Assembly: GCA_003694355.1 (NCBI GenBank) | Contig: RFKI01000107.1 | Span: 1-8,717 of the forward strand | Source: Bdellovibrio sp. | GTDB taxonomy: Bacteria > Bdellovibrionota > Bdellovibrionia > Bdellovibrionales > UBA1609 | Direction of reading: 5' to 3' | Length of the DNA: 8,717 nt | Shown: one piece after another, positions 1 to 6,582 of the stretch | How the letters are laid out: each line of letters starts with the position of its first letter | Numbering within the stretch: position 1 is the stretch's first letter | Position numbers and translations under genes: made by a program | The notes under the pieces: generated by a model | What the model was told of the DNA's origin: nothing | The model's input: the letters and a program-made list of their open reading frames with translations, nothing else | Databases searched by the model: none

Positions 1-586
1 AAATATTATAGGCCTTGTTGGCTCTTTCTTTTTTTAATAAAGCTTCCAAACTAGCTGCCGCCACATCACTGGCATGAATGGGTTGTCGCAAACCCTCAGC
101 CTTCCCGAAAACAGGAAAAAAGCCAAATTTTTCAATAAACCTTGCTACTTCTGTAAGATTTTTATCTTTTCCCCAGTCATAAATTAAAGTGGGCCTTAAA
201 ATAATCCAACTCACTTTGTTTTTATTTGCCCAACTTGTAAAATGCTCCTCGGCCTCTCTTAATCTCTGGGCAACCCTTCTTTCTTGAGGATCTGAGGAGT
301 TTTCTTTTGTAAAACGGCTCGTGGAAGAAAGGGCGACAACTCGCTGAGCTTTGTGAGCTTGAAAAAAGCGAAAGTAATCTGGAAGTACCCAAATGGGTGC
401 CACACTAATCCATAAAGGAATCTCTTCTTGAGAAAGAGGCTCCATAGGAACCTGACGCCATTCTATCCCTTCTGAATTTTCTGGAGGCTTTCGGGAAAAC
501 CCAACCACAGAAAAGCCCTTGTCTAAAAGAAGAGGAATCAAGTGCTGCCCCACAAAACTAGAAGCCCCCAAGAGACCCACCTTCAC
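1..586 (-). CDS. NAD(P)-dependent epimerase/dehydratase (atypical SDR), C-terminus cut off by window edge
   Basis: This frame runs open from a GTG at 586-584 to the left edge, giving 195 residues of a protein that in this family is usually about 280-300 long. Seen: an N-terminal Rossmann dinucleotide-binding loop GLLGASSFVG (residues 4-13), a strand ending in SSTSRFTK (87-94), LRPTLIY (130-136), and RQPIHASDVAAA (167-178), the usual order in extended/atypical SDR sugar-nucleotide enzymes. No classical YxxxK catalytic pair is visible, so the protein may be one of the atypical SDRs that lack the tyrosine. The start is supported by AAAAGGG seven bases upstream and by its overlap (GTGA) with the stop of the upstream glycosyltransferase, which suggests translational coupling. 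The likely role, inferred from family and context, is reduction or epimerisation of a UDP- or dTDP-sugar in the cytoplasm, as WbpV/WreQ-type proteins do beside WbpL-type transferases. The substrate cannot be told. Confidence 0.88.
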   Translation of the reverse strand, partial: MKVGLLGASSFVGQHLIPLLLDKGFSVVGFSRKPPENSEGIEWRQVPMEPLSQEEIPLWISVAPIWVLPDYFRFFQAHKAQRVVALSSTSRFTKENSSDPQERRVAQRLREAEEHFTSWANKNKVSWIILRPTLIYDWGKDKNLTEVARFIEKFGFFPVFGKAEGLRQPIHASDVAAASLEALLKKERANKAYNI

Positions 587-1458
587 GCTTCAGCCCTTTT
601 GAAAATCAAACGAGAACTTTTTATAACAGCCACCAGACAAAATCTCACCCACACTCCGAGTACAACCCCTGCCCAAAGCAAAGCTGAGTACCTCTCTCGA
701 AAAAATTTTTTATAAAACCGAAGCATTCCTTTGTGCTTGTGCCACTCAACAAAAACAGGACGAGCATGGCTACAAACCCCTTTTTGGTGAATGACAACAG
801 CATCTGGCACAAAAAGAATTTTCCAGCCCCTCTTATGGAAACGCATGCACCAATCCAAATCTTCACAATGCAAAAAATACCCTTCATCCCAAGGCCCAAC
901 ATCTTCAAGAGCTCTTTTTTTAACTAACATACAAGCTCCAGAAATGGCCTCCACTTCCGTTGGCCCCTCAGGAACAGGCTGGTTATGGAGATAAAAATCA
1001 GAAAACAAACGAGGAAACCATTTGGCTAAACGATGAAGCCCAAAGGCCCTTACAAAGGCCATCCAAGGGGAAGGTAACGTACGCCGCCCTCCTCCTTGTT
1101 CTGTCCCATCTTCATTAAGCAAAAGGCCGCCAGCCATACCTGCCTGAGGATGCGAATCTAAGACCTGAAGAAGCCTTTCCAAAGACTGAGAAGACATTTT
1201 GCAATCTGGGTTTAAAAAAAGCAAATGCGCCTCAGTGGCTTGGGCAATGCCCAGATTGCAACCAGCAGCAAAACCTAGATTTTTTCCAGCACGAATCACC
1301 TGTAAGTTTTTAGAAGGCTTTAATAAACTTAAACTATTGTCCTGAGAGGCATTGTCCACCACGATAATTTGTTGAGCTTCTTTTACCGAACCCACACAGT
1401 CCACCAAGGCCTTTCCGGCGTTATGATTCACGATAATAACAGAAATGGGCAGCGCCAT
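583..1458 (-). CDS. Family 2 glycosyltransferase, WbbL/rhamnosyltransferase-like
   Basis: A 291-residue GT-A fold inverting glycosyltransferase. Seen: N-terminal SVIIVNHNAG (residues 6-15), the nucleotide-binding VDNASQD (34-40), KNLGFAAGCNLG (59-70), a DxD-like NPD (83-85), GACMLVKK (174-181) and the HCEDLDWCMR segment (197-206), whose ED pair is typical of the catalytic-base region. This order matches WbbL-type rhamnosyltransferases of O-antigen clusters, though donor specificity is not proven. The C-terminus (about 258-277) is hydrophobic and followed by basic residues, probably a membrane contact. The ATG at 1458 is chosen over an in-frame ATG at 1656 because it has AGAGGTGAG just upstream and starts exactly at the conserved first beta strand; the extra 66 residues would cross the divergent spacer and enter the opposite gene. 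It is the first gene of a minus-strand pair with the SDR gene. It probably acts on a lipid-linked acceptor at the inner face of the cytoplasmic membrane. Confidence 0.93.
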   Translation of the reverse strand: MALPISVIIVNHNAGKALVDCVGSVKEAQQIIVVDNASQDNSLSLLKPSKNLQVIRAGKNLGFAAGCNLGIAQATEAHLLFLNPDCKMSSQSLERLLQVLDSHPQAGMAGGLLLNEDGTEQGGGRRTLPSPWMAFVRAFGLHRLAKWFPRLFSDFYLHNQPVPEGPTEVEAISGACMLVKKRALEDVGPWDEGYFLHCEDLDWCMRFHKRGWKILFVPDAVVIHQKGVCSHARPVFVEWHKHKGMLRFYKKFFRERYSALLWAGVVLGVWVRFCLVAVIKSSRLIFKRAEA

Positions 1459-1480
1459 AGTCTCACCTCTTAAAACAAAT

Positions 1481-1509
1481 CTTCTACCCTCTTTCACTTC
1501 CTTTACCAA
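1481..1509 (-). promoter_or_regulatory. Candidate sigma70-like promoter for the minus-strand glycosyltransferase/SDR pair
   Basis: On the minus strand TTGGTA (1509-1504) and TAGAAG (1486-1481) are separated by 17 bases. Each matches four of six consensus positions. A start near 1475 would leave a leader of under 20 bases before the ATG at 1458. The call is weak and rests on spacing and position in the divergent spacer only. Confidence 0.28.
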
Positions 1510-1538
1510 CAAAAAACGATGTTTTCTTAAAGCTGAAG

Positions 1539-1565
1539 TTGACGAAACGCAGAAACAGATAGAAT
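1539..1565 (+). promoter_or_regulatory. Candidate sigma70-like promoter for the WbpL-like transferase gene
   Basis: TTGACG (1539-1544) and TAGAAT (1560-1565) each match five of six consensus positions, but the 15-base spacer is short. They lie in the 142-bp divergent spacer, about 36 bases before the chosen ATG at 1601. The rest of the spacer shows no other clear element. Confidence 0.28.
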
Positions 1566-1600
1566 CTATGCCCATAAGCAAATCACCTTCAGGATCAAAT

Positions 1601-2629
1601 ATGAGCTTCTTTCTTGTTACTCTGGTTTTAGGCTTTGTTTTGTCTTTTGGAGTCACTCAAAAGACTCTGAAATATGCTCTGAAAAAGGGGCTATTAGATG
1701 AGCCCAACCACCGAAGCTCCCATAAAAAGGCCACTCCCACAAGCGGCGGTCTTGGACTTGTCCTCGGGGTGAGCACAGGAATGTTTCTCCTTTTATGGCA
1801 AACCTTTGACCCTTTTTTATTATTCCTTGTTTTCGCGGGTTTGCTCGTAAGTCTTTCCGGGTTGTGGGATGATATCAAAGGTCTATCCGTACAAATCCGC
1901 TTCTTGCTGTATCTGCTCCTTTCCATAGCAGGCCTTTTTCTACTTAATCACTCTTATGGGCTAACAATTCCGTTTTTAACTCATCAAGTGCAAACGCCTA
2001 CTCTGACTTTTCCTTTCTATTTACTTTTTATTTTATGGCTGATTAACCTTTACAACTTTATGGATGGCATTGATGGTCTTCTTACCACTCAAGGCATCTG
2101 TGTAAGTCTTGGGTATATCCTTCTTTTGCTTATTCAAAACTCTTCAGCTCTTGAACAAATATACACTCAGACATATGCCCTGATTGCTGTCTGCCTTTTA
2201 AGCTTTTTATTCTTTAACTGGCATCCTGCAAAAATTTTTATGGGCAATGTGGGAAGTATTTTTTTAGGATTTATCCTCGCCTTTCTGGCTGTCCTCGGAC
2301 AAATCGCTTTTCAAATTCCACTCGAATGCACTTTAATTATCCACGGCGCTTTTCTCACAGATGCCACAACCACTCTCATCCGCCGAGGCTTGAGTGGGCA
2401 AAATGTTTTAAAAGCCCACCGAGACCATGCCTATCAACATGCCACCCAAATGGGTTACTCCCATGCTCAAGTGTCTCTTTTCTTTGCATTCTTAAACCTG
2501 TTTTGGCTAGTTCCACTCGCCCTCCTGGCCCTTTTATACCCCCATGGAGCCTTTTTAATTTTAGTTATAGCCTTCACCCCTTTATTTTATCTGGTGTGGA
2601 AGTTTAAAGCGGGAATTAAAACCTCATGA
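1601..2629 (+). CDS. MraY/WecA/WbpL family polyprenyl-phosphate sugar-1-phosphate transferase
   Basis: A 342-residue polytopic membrane enzyme, normal length for the family. It should transfer a HexNAc-1-phosphate type sugar from its UDP form to undecaprenyl phosphate, the first step of O-antigen or similar glycan assembly. Seen in order: DEPNHRSSH (residues 33-41) and PTSGG (46-50), the Asp pair DD (90-91), NLYNFMDGIDGL (149-160), KIFMGNVGS (211-219), DATTTLIRR (254-262) and the cytoplasmic AHRDH (272-276), which places it with WbpL-like members rather than MraY itself. Around ten hydrophobic segments are visible. Position 216 is Asn (codon AAT at 2246-2248), where MraY-family enzymes normally have Asp. 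The ATG at 1601 is chosen because AGGA lies six bases upstream and a transmembrane segment follows at once; the open frame runs back to 1445 but that extension overlaps the divergent gene. The next gene is separated by 188 bp, so it may be transcribed alone. Confidence 0.93.
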   Translation: MSFFLVTLVLGFVLSFGVTQKTLKYALKKGLLDEPNHRSSHKKATPTSGGLGLVLGVSTGMFLLLWQTFDPFLLFLVFAGLLVSLSGLWDDIKGLSVQIRFLLYLLLSIAGLFLLNHSYGLTIPFLTHQVQTPTLTFPFYLLFILWLINLYNFMDGIDGLLTTQGICVSLGYILLLLIQNSSALEQIYTQTYALIAVCLLSFLFFNWHPAKIFMGNVGSIFLGFILAFLAVLGQIAFQIPLECTLIIHGAFLTDATTTLIRRGLSGQNVLKAHRDHAYQHATQMGYSHAQVSLFFAFLNLFWLVPLALLALLYPHGAFLILVIAFTPLFYLVWKFKAGIKTS

Positions 2630-2637
2630 TCAATGCT

Positions 2638-2654
2638 CTAAAGGAAATCTTTAG
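2638..2654 (+). terminator. Weak terminator-like hairpin after the WbpL-like gene
   Basis: CTAAAG (2638-2643) and CTTTAG (2649-2654) form a perfect six-base inverted repeat around a GAAAT loop, nine bases after the stop codon. The stem is AT-rich and is followed by TTTATAATTT rather than a clean T-run, so termination would be inefficient at best. Confidence 0.22.
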
Positions 2655-2697
2655 TTTATAATTTATTTCAATGACTTATGACTCTTTTTCACAAACT

Positions 2698-2725
2698 TTG
2701 ACGCGGCCTTGCTATTTGCTAAAAA
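2698..2725 (+). promoter_or_regulatory. Candidate promoter upstream of the 782-residue protein gene
   Basis: TTGACG (2698-2703) is followed after 16 bases by TAAAAA (2720-2725). A separate perfect TATAAT lies at 2657-2662 but has no recognisable -35 box. The 188-bp spacer 2630-2817 otherwise holds only the weak hairpin at 2638-2654 and no convincing small gene. Either element would leave a leader of roughly 85-150 bases. Confidence 0.3.
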
Positions 2726-2817
2726 TTAGGATATCTTCCCTCCAAACAAAGCCTGTAAACACAAGCATTTAAAGACCGTTTCTAAATGTTGGCCCTTTTC
2801 TTGCTCTTAATAAAGCT

Positions 2818-5166
2818 ATGGAAAAGATGGGTTATTTTATGCACTTAAAGCTCCTAAAAAGAAGGTTTTTTTTGCCTTTGGCCTTCTTTAGGAAAAAACT
2901 TAATAAAAAAGCTCTGAGAACCCTTTGCTTTTTAGGCCTCTTTTTCCCCTGTCTGCTGTGGGCTCATATTTCCAGTAACTGCATCACTTATCTTCAAACA
3001 ACTCTTAGAGATCACTCCTTTAAAACACCCGTTAAACTCATGGAACACCTTCAGGCAGACTCTGACCAACTTTTTATTCTATCCTTCCTATCGGAGCATC
3101 CTCAACTGCTGGAGATACACCAAATCCTGGAAGATATACACGTCCCCTTCTCCCCACAGACCCTCTCCCAACATGTCTCTGGATCATGGGGACAACATAT
3201 TCTTCTGCAAATCGACTCACCCTCAAAAGCCTCTTTACTCCTCAAACAACTCAAACAATTGCCAGAAAGTCAAAACCTCTACCTAACTTCTCTTAACGAA
3301 CTTTTCCAAAACTCTAAAACTCCAGAACAAATCCCTCAAATTTGGCTGGATGACGAAAATGCTCTGGGAGCTGAACTGAAAAGCCTCCAGAAAGAGCTGG
3401 GCCCATCCCCCGTGATAGTGAATGACCTTCTTGTCGAACAAATGCTTGTGGCCGTTCCTGCCTCATGGTTTCATTACCACAAAGAGCTTCTCCATTCTTT
3501 GGGGCGACAACTCCCACAAGAAGCGGCCAAACCATTTGATTTGGAAGCCTTCTTAAAAGAACCTCCCTTTCAGCAAAGAAGCCTATGGCTAAAATATTCC
3601 AAACAATTGCTCCAGATGGAACAAGCCTTTTTGATGCCCCTGTCTTATTTCTTAAAGCTTCAAAAAGCCAAACGTGATTTTAAACTTTCACTTCTCAGCT
3701 TTCCCCAAAAAGAAACCAGCTCCCTTTTAAAACAATGCCTTTTTTGCAATGTGAAAAATCATAGAGTCACTCTCCCCTTAAATTATAAAAACATCCCTTT
3801 CCCAACAAAAAAGGCTCCTCATCAGAGAAAGAAAAAAGAGCAACATTCCCCCAAAAAACAAGATATGGATAGTTTTCTACTTCTTACTAAACACTACCCT
3901 GGCTTTGCGGCACCTTATTGGGCCCAAAAAATGTTTTCTCAACTGATTTCAGAATGTCACTTCCCAGAGCCTATCGCTGCAAAACTACTTAATCAACTGC
4001 AAGCTCTTAACTTTAAAAAAAGAGCTGGACACTCTGCAAGATACAGCTCCAGTTTAAAACCCCTGAATCAGATTTTACAGTTTTTAAGAGAAATCATTCA
4101 AACATATGATGATACTTTTAAAACTCATTTTCTAAAAAGTTCTTCCAGCTTTCCAGAGAGTGCAAAAAGTTTTCTGGAACAGATAAAACCTCACACCTCT
4201 TCCAGAATAAGGCCACAAAGACAAAAGAAAACCTTAAATCAGAAAAAACAAAACCCTCATAAAAAATGGAGTTCTTTCCAAAAAATAACTAAAAGTTTTA
4301 GCCTTTCCCTTCCTATAGAAAAGCTTACAGAAGATGAGGAGGACTTTTTGTTAGAACTTCTAAACCTTCAAGACCAGATAGCTGCCGCTCAAGAACAAAA
4401 CCAGGCCCTTTCACAAAGGGCCCTCTCTCTTAAAGCCAAGTACCATGTGGATTTTAATGGCTTTTCTTCCATAAAAAACAAACTCATAAGCCTCAATGAC
4501 GAAGTAGAAATGCTTTATCAGACCTTCCATCATGAAGAAAGACTACCAGAAGCTCAAAGAGAACAAAGACTTAAAAGCTCTCAAGAGAAGCTCATTCAAT
4601 GGAAACACCGGTTAATTACTATAAACAATGCTTTAACAAAAAAAGAAGAGCGCTTGTCCCAACTTATTCTCTCTCAGCACAAACAAAAGGCACCTGCCCT
4701 TAACGCCGATGCAGCTTATGTTTATAATGAAATAAAGAATCATCTTGAAAGAATAAAAGATTCCAAAAAAAGAGGACAAAGCTTAAAAACACCCCTTATT
4801 CTTTTTGATGGCAAACTGATCTTACACGCCTCTTTTTTCAAAGGCCCTTTACTTAAACTCACAGCTTCTCAATTGCGCGTACTTTCTAAGATCCTTGCGA
4901 AATTTAAGAGAGATGAAGTCACCCTTGAAAAAACCACCATCAGAGTCCTAAATCACTTAACTCATACGGTCTATAAACTCCCCTACTCAGATCACCACTC
5001 CGAAAGACGAATGTTTTATTTCAGACTACGATCTCAGAAGGGTAGAAGCCGTTATCTTATTGCCACAGATCAAGCTCGTGAAGGCCTTTATGATGCAGGA
5101 AGCATTAGAAGGCTCATAAACCTCTTACAGTCCGTTATCAATGACTACAAAGACGATGTCTTATAG
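2818..5166 (+). CDS. Large exported or membrane-anchored coiled-coil protein of unknown function
   Basis: I do not recognise this 782-residue protein. Its N-terminus is basic, then hydrophobic (about residues 35-49, ending in LLWA before HISSNC), which suggests a Sec signal peptide or an uncleaved anchor; no good lipobox is seen. Residues 60-330 are a predicted globular, Leu/Gln-rich part with a CLFC pair (307-310). Two Lys/Arg/Gln-rich linkers follow (about 331-347 and 463-483), with a globular stretch between them. Residues about 500-620 are heptad-like and probably a coiled coil, and 655-782 look like a compact C-terminal domain rich in basic and aromatic residues (around HSERRMFYFRLR, 727-738). 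The start is uncertain: ATGs at 2818, 2827 and 2839 lack a strong ribosome site, while a TTG at 2872 has AAGAAGG six bases upstream and would give a more normal signal peptide. It sits between an initiating transferase and an O-antigen ligase family gene, so an envelope role is possible but unproven. Confidence 0.85.
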   Translation: MEKMGYFMHLKLLKRRFFLPLAFFRKKLNKKALRTLCFLGLFFPCLLWAHISSNCITYLQTTLRDHSFKTPVKLMEHLQADSDQLFILSFLSEHPQLLEIHQILEDIHVPFSPQTLSQHVSGSWGQHILLQIDSPSKASLLLKQLKQLPESQNLYLTSLNELFQNSKTPEQIPQIWLDDENALGAELKSLQKELGPSPVIVNDLLVEQMLVAVPASWFHYHKELLHSLGRQLPQEAAKPFDLEAFLKEPPFQQRSLWLKYSKQLLQMEQAFLMPLSYFLKLQKAKRDFKLSLLSFPQKETSSLLKQCLFCNVKNHRVTLPLNYKNIPFPTKKAPHQRKKKEQHSPKKQDMDSFLLLTKHYPGFAAPYWAQKMFSQLISECHFPEPIAAKLLNQLQALNFKKRAGHSARYSSSLKPLNQILQFLREIIQTYDDTFKTHFLKSSSSFPESAKSFLEQIKPHTSSRIRPQRQKKTLNQKKQNPHKKWSSFQKITKSFSLSLPIEKLTEDEEDFLLELLNLQDQIAAAQEQNQALSQRALSLKAKYHVDFNGFSSIKNKLISLNDEVEMLYQTFHHEERLPEAQREQRLKSSQEKLIQWKHRLITINNALTKKEERLSQLILSQHKQKAPALNADAAYVYNEIKNHLERIKDSKKRGQSLKTPLILFDGKLILHASFFKGPLLKLTASQLRVLSKILAKFKRDEVTLEKTTIRVLNHLTHTVYKLPYSDHHSERRMFYFRLRSQKGRSRYLIATDQAREGLYDAGSIRRLINLLQSVINDYKDDVL
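4404..4422. repeat. Perfect 8-bp inverted repeat (hairpin) inside the coiled-coil protein gene
   Basis: GGCCCTTT (4404-4411) and AAAGGGCC (4415-4422) form a perfect stem with a CAC triloop. It encodes the residues around QALSQRA at the start of the predicted coiled coil. A pyrimidine tract, CTCTCTCTT, follows, not a T-run, so it is not a standard terminator. Function, if any, is unknown. Confidence 0.5.
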
Positions 5167-5227
5167 TCCCACCGACAAAGAGTTTCTCAATCTCTACTAA
5201 CTTAACCGCCTTGACTCATTTAAAAAA

Positions 5228-5256
5228 GTGACTCTTCTTTTTTTCTTCAGTATGAT
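5228..5256 (+). promoter_or_regulatory. Candidate sigma70-like promoter for the ligase-glycosyltransferase operon
   Basis: GTGACT (5228-5233) and TATGAT (5251-5256) are spaced by exactly 17 bases; the -10 box matches five of six consensus positions. The start would fall near 5263, just before AAAGG (5266-5270), the likely ribosome site for the ATG at 5281. The -35 lies in a short direct repeat, TGACTC at 5212-5217 and again at 5229-5234, which could be chance or a binding site. It suggests that the three downstream glycan genes have their own promoter. Confidence 0.42.
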
Positions 5257-5280
5257 GAAATTTTTAAAGGTTCTACAGCT

Positions 5281-6546
5281 ATGTGTCATACTCTTTTTCT
5301 GGCATCCAGATGGGTCCTTGGGATTTTTATTCTTTCTCTTCTCCTGTCCCCAGCTCTTGCCAATATCGCCATTGGACTTTTGTTTCTGATTCTGATTTTC
5401 TCAAAAAAAGCTTGCTCCTTTTCAGCTCAAAAAATTTCTCCTCTAGGTCCAGACCTCTACTTATGGCTTTTTTGGGGGTGGATGTTTATTTCCTTAGCGA
5501 TCAATGGAGAGTTAAGCACCCATTATAAAACGGCCCTTTTTTATGGACGCTTTGTTCTTATACTCTATGTCTTACATGAGGCTCTCCTTTTACATAAAGA
5601 CTGGATCCTCTCTAAAGCCAAAATATTCTATAACTTGATGGGAGCCATTGCCCTTTATGCCATCTTTCAATCTTTAACTCGATGGTCTCTGGAAAACTTT
5701 CATTGGGTTAAGCTTCCTCTGCCTGATGAAGGCTTTTTAATTCGCTCTTATGGTTTTTTAGGCAATACCATGAGCTACTCTTTTACTTTTGCCATGTTTT
5801 TCTCCGTTTTTCTGGCTCTCTTTACCTGTTTTGCAACCACAACTCCCAATAAAACCTTTAAAAAAATATGGAATTTCTGGCCCCTCTTCGCTGTCCTTTT
5901 AAGCCTTCTCTTTGCTCTAACTCGAAGTGTTTGGCTAGGAGTCACCTTAAGCCTTCTTATCGTGCTCACTTTTTACAGAGATAAAAAGCTTATAACCAGC
6001 CTATTGGCCCTTGGCCTTTTCCTAGTATCCATAAATATATTTCTTCCTCAGTTCAACTGGAGATGGAAAAAACTCACAGCCCCTAAAGCCACCTCCAGAG
6101 ATACACGAATTGACCTACTAAAGGCCCACTCTTATGTGTTTCTCCATGCCCCCCTTTGGGGGAAAGGATTGCGTACACAATATGACGAAGTTTCTCAATA
6201 CTATAAAAAATTTGGCAGCTATAATCACAAAACAGGACATGCTCACAACAACTTCCTGGAAATCGCTTCGGGACTCGGGCTTGTGGGGTTAACTCTTTTC
6301 ATCATTATTTTTGGTTTTTTCCTATGGGATAACTGGAAGGCCTTAATTGCTGCCTCCAACCCTTTCACTAAAAGTTGGCTTGTTGGAATTTTTGCCGCCC
6401 AAGCTGGATTTCATTTGGCTTCTTTTTTTGACACCACTTTCTATGACTTTAGACGAATGCACGCCCTGCTCTTTCTCATTGCTCTTTACTTGGTCCTGAA
6501 AAAGAAACCTTCTGCTCCTCCTTTTTTCCTCAAAAAGTCCTTATAA
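5281..6546 (+). CDS. O-antigen ligase/polymerase family membrane protein (WaaL/Wzy type)
   Basis: A 421-residue protein with about ten to twelve hydrophobic segments, normal for the Wzy_C/WaaL family. Ligases of this family move an undecaprenyl-linked glycan onto lipid A-core at the periplasmic face; Wzy members polymerise repeat units. Seen: RSYGFLGNTMSYS (residues 155-167), which resembles the conserved Arg/Asn loop, ALTRSVWLG (212-220) with R215 at the position of the family's essential arginine, then a large periplasmic loop containing RDTRIDLLKAH (273-283), WGKGLRTQYDE (293-303) and GHAHNNFLEIASGLGLVGL (319-337), with the conserved His-Asn pair at 322-323. AAAGG lies ten bases before the ATG. 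The stop is 36 bases before the next gene's likely ATG, so it probably heads an operon with two glycosyltransferases. Ligase is favoured over polymerase because an LPS-core type transferase follows directly, but the family alone cannot separate the two. Confidence 0.9.
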   Translation: MCHTLFLASRWVLGIFILSLLLSPALANIAIGLLFLILIFSKKACSFSAQKISPLGPDLYLWLFWGWMFISLAINGELSTHYKTALFYGRFVLILYVLHEALLLHKDWILSKAKIFYNLMGAIALYAIFQSLTRWSLENFHWVKLPLPDEGFLIRSYGFLGNTMSYSFTFAMFFSVFLALFTCFATTTPNKTFKKIWNFWPLFAVLLSLLFALTRSVWLGVTLSLLIVLTFYRDKKLITSLLALGLFLVSINIFLPQFNWRWKKLTAPKATSRDTRIDLLKAHSYVFLHAPLWGKGLRTQYDEVSQYYKKFGSYNHKTGHAHNNFLEIASGLGLVGLTLFIIIFGFFLWDNWKALIAASNPFTKSWLVGIFAAQAGFHLASFFDTTFYDFRRMHALLFLIALYLVLKKKPSAPPFFLKKSL

Positions 6547-6582
6547 AAATCCTTTTTGAAAAAGAAAACATTTTCCGCTAGT

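Noticed and set aside
733..994. Overlapping plus-strand open frames opposite the WbbL-like gene
   Set aside because: They are shadows of a gene with clear family motifs and have no ribosome sites or protein-like composition.
1445..1600. 52-residue N-terminal extension of the WbpL-like transferase frame
   Set aside because: It overlaps the start of the divergent glycosyltransferase, is not membrane-like, and the ATG at 1601 has AGGA at good spacing followed directly by a transmembrane segment.
1459..1656. 66-residue N-terminal extension of the minus-strand glycosyltransferase frame
   Set aside because: It crosses the divergent spacer and overlaps the WbpL-like gene, has no family similarity, and the internal ATG at 1458 has a strong ribosome site at the conserved first strand.
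2671..2772. 33-codon open frame in the spacer before the 782-residue protein gene
   Set aside because: No ribosome site, no recognisable motif, and it covers the candidate promoter; length is expected by chance.
3314..3535. Minus-strand 73-residue open frame inside the 782-residue protein gene
   Set aside because: Antisense shadow without start signals; the plus-strand frame is continuous over 2.3 kb.
5252..5389. Alternative frame from ATGATG at 5252 reading into the ligase gene
   Set aside because: It is out of frame with the conserved membrane protein, ends after about 45 codons and overlaps the -10 box candidate.
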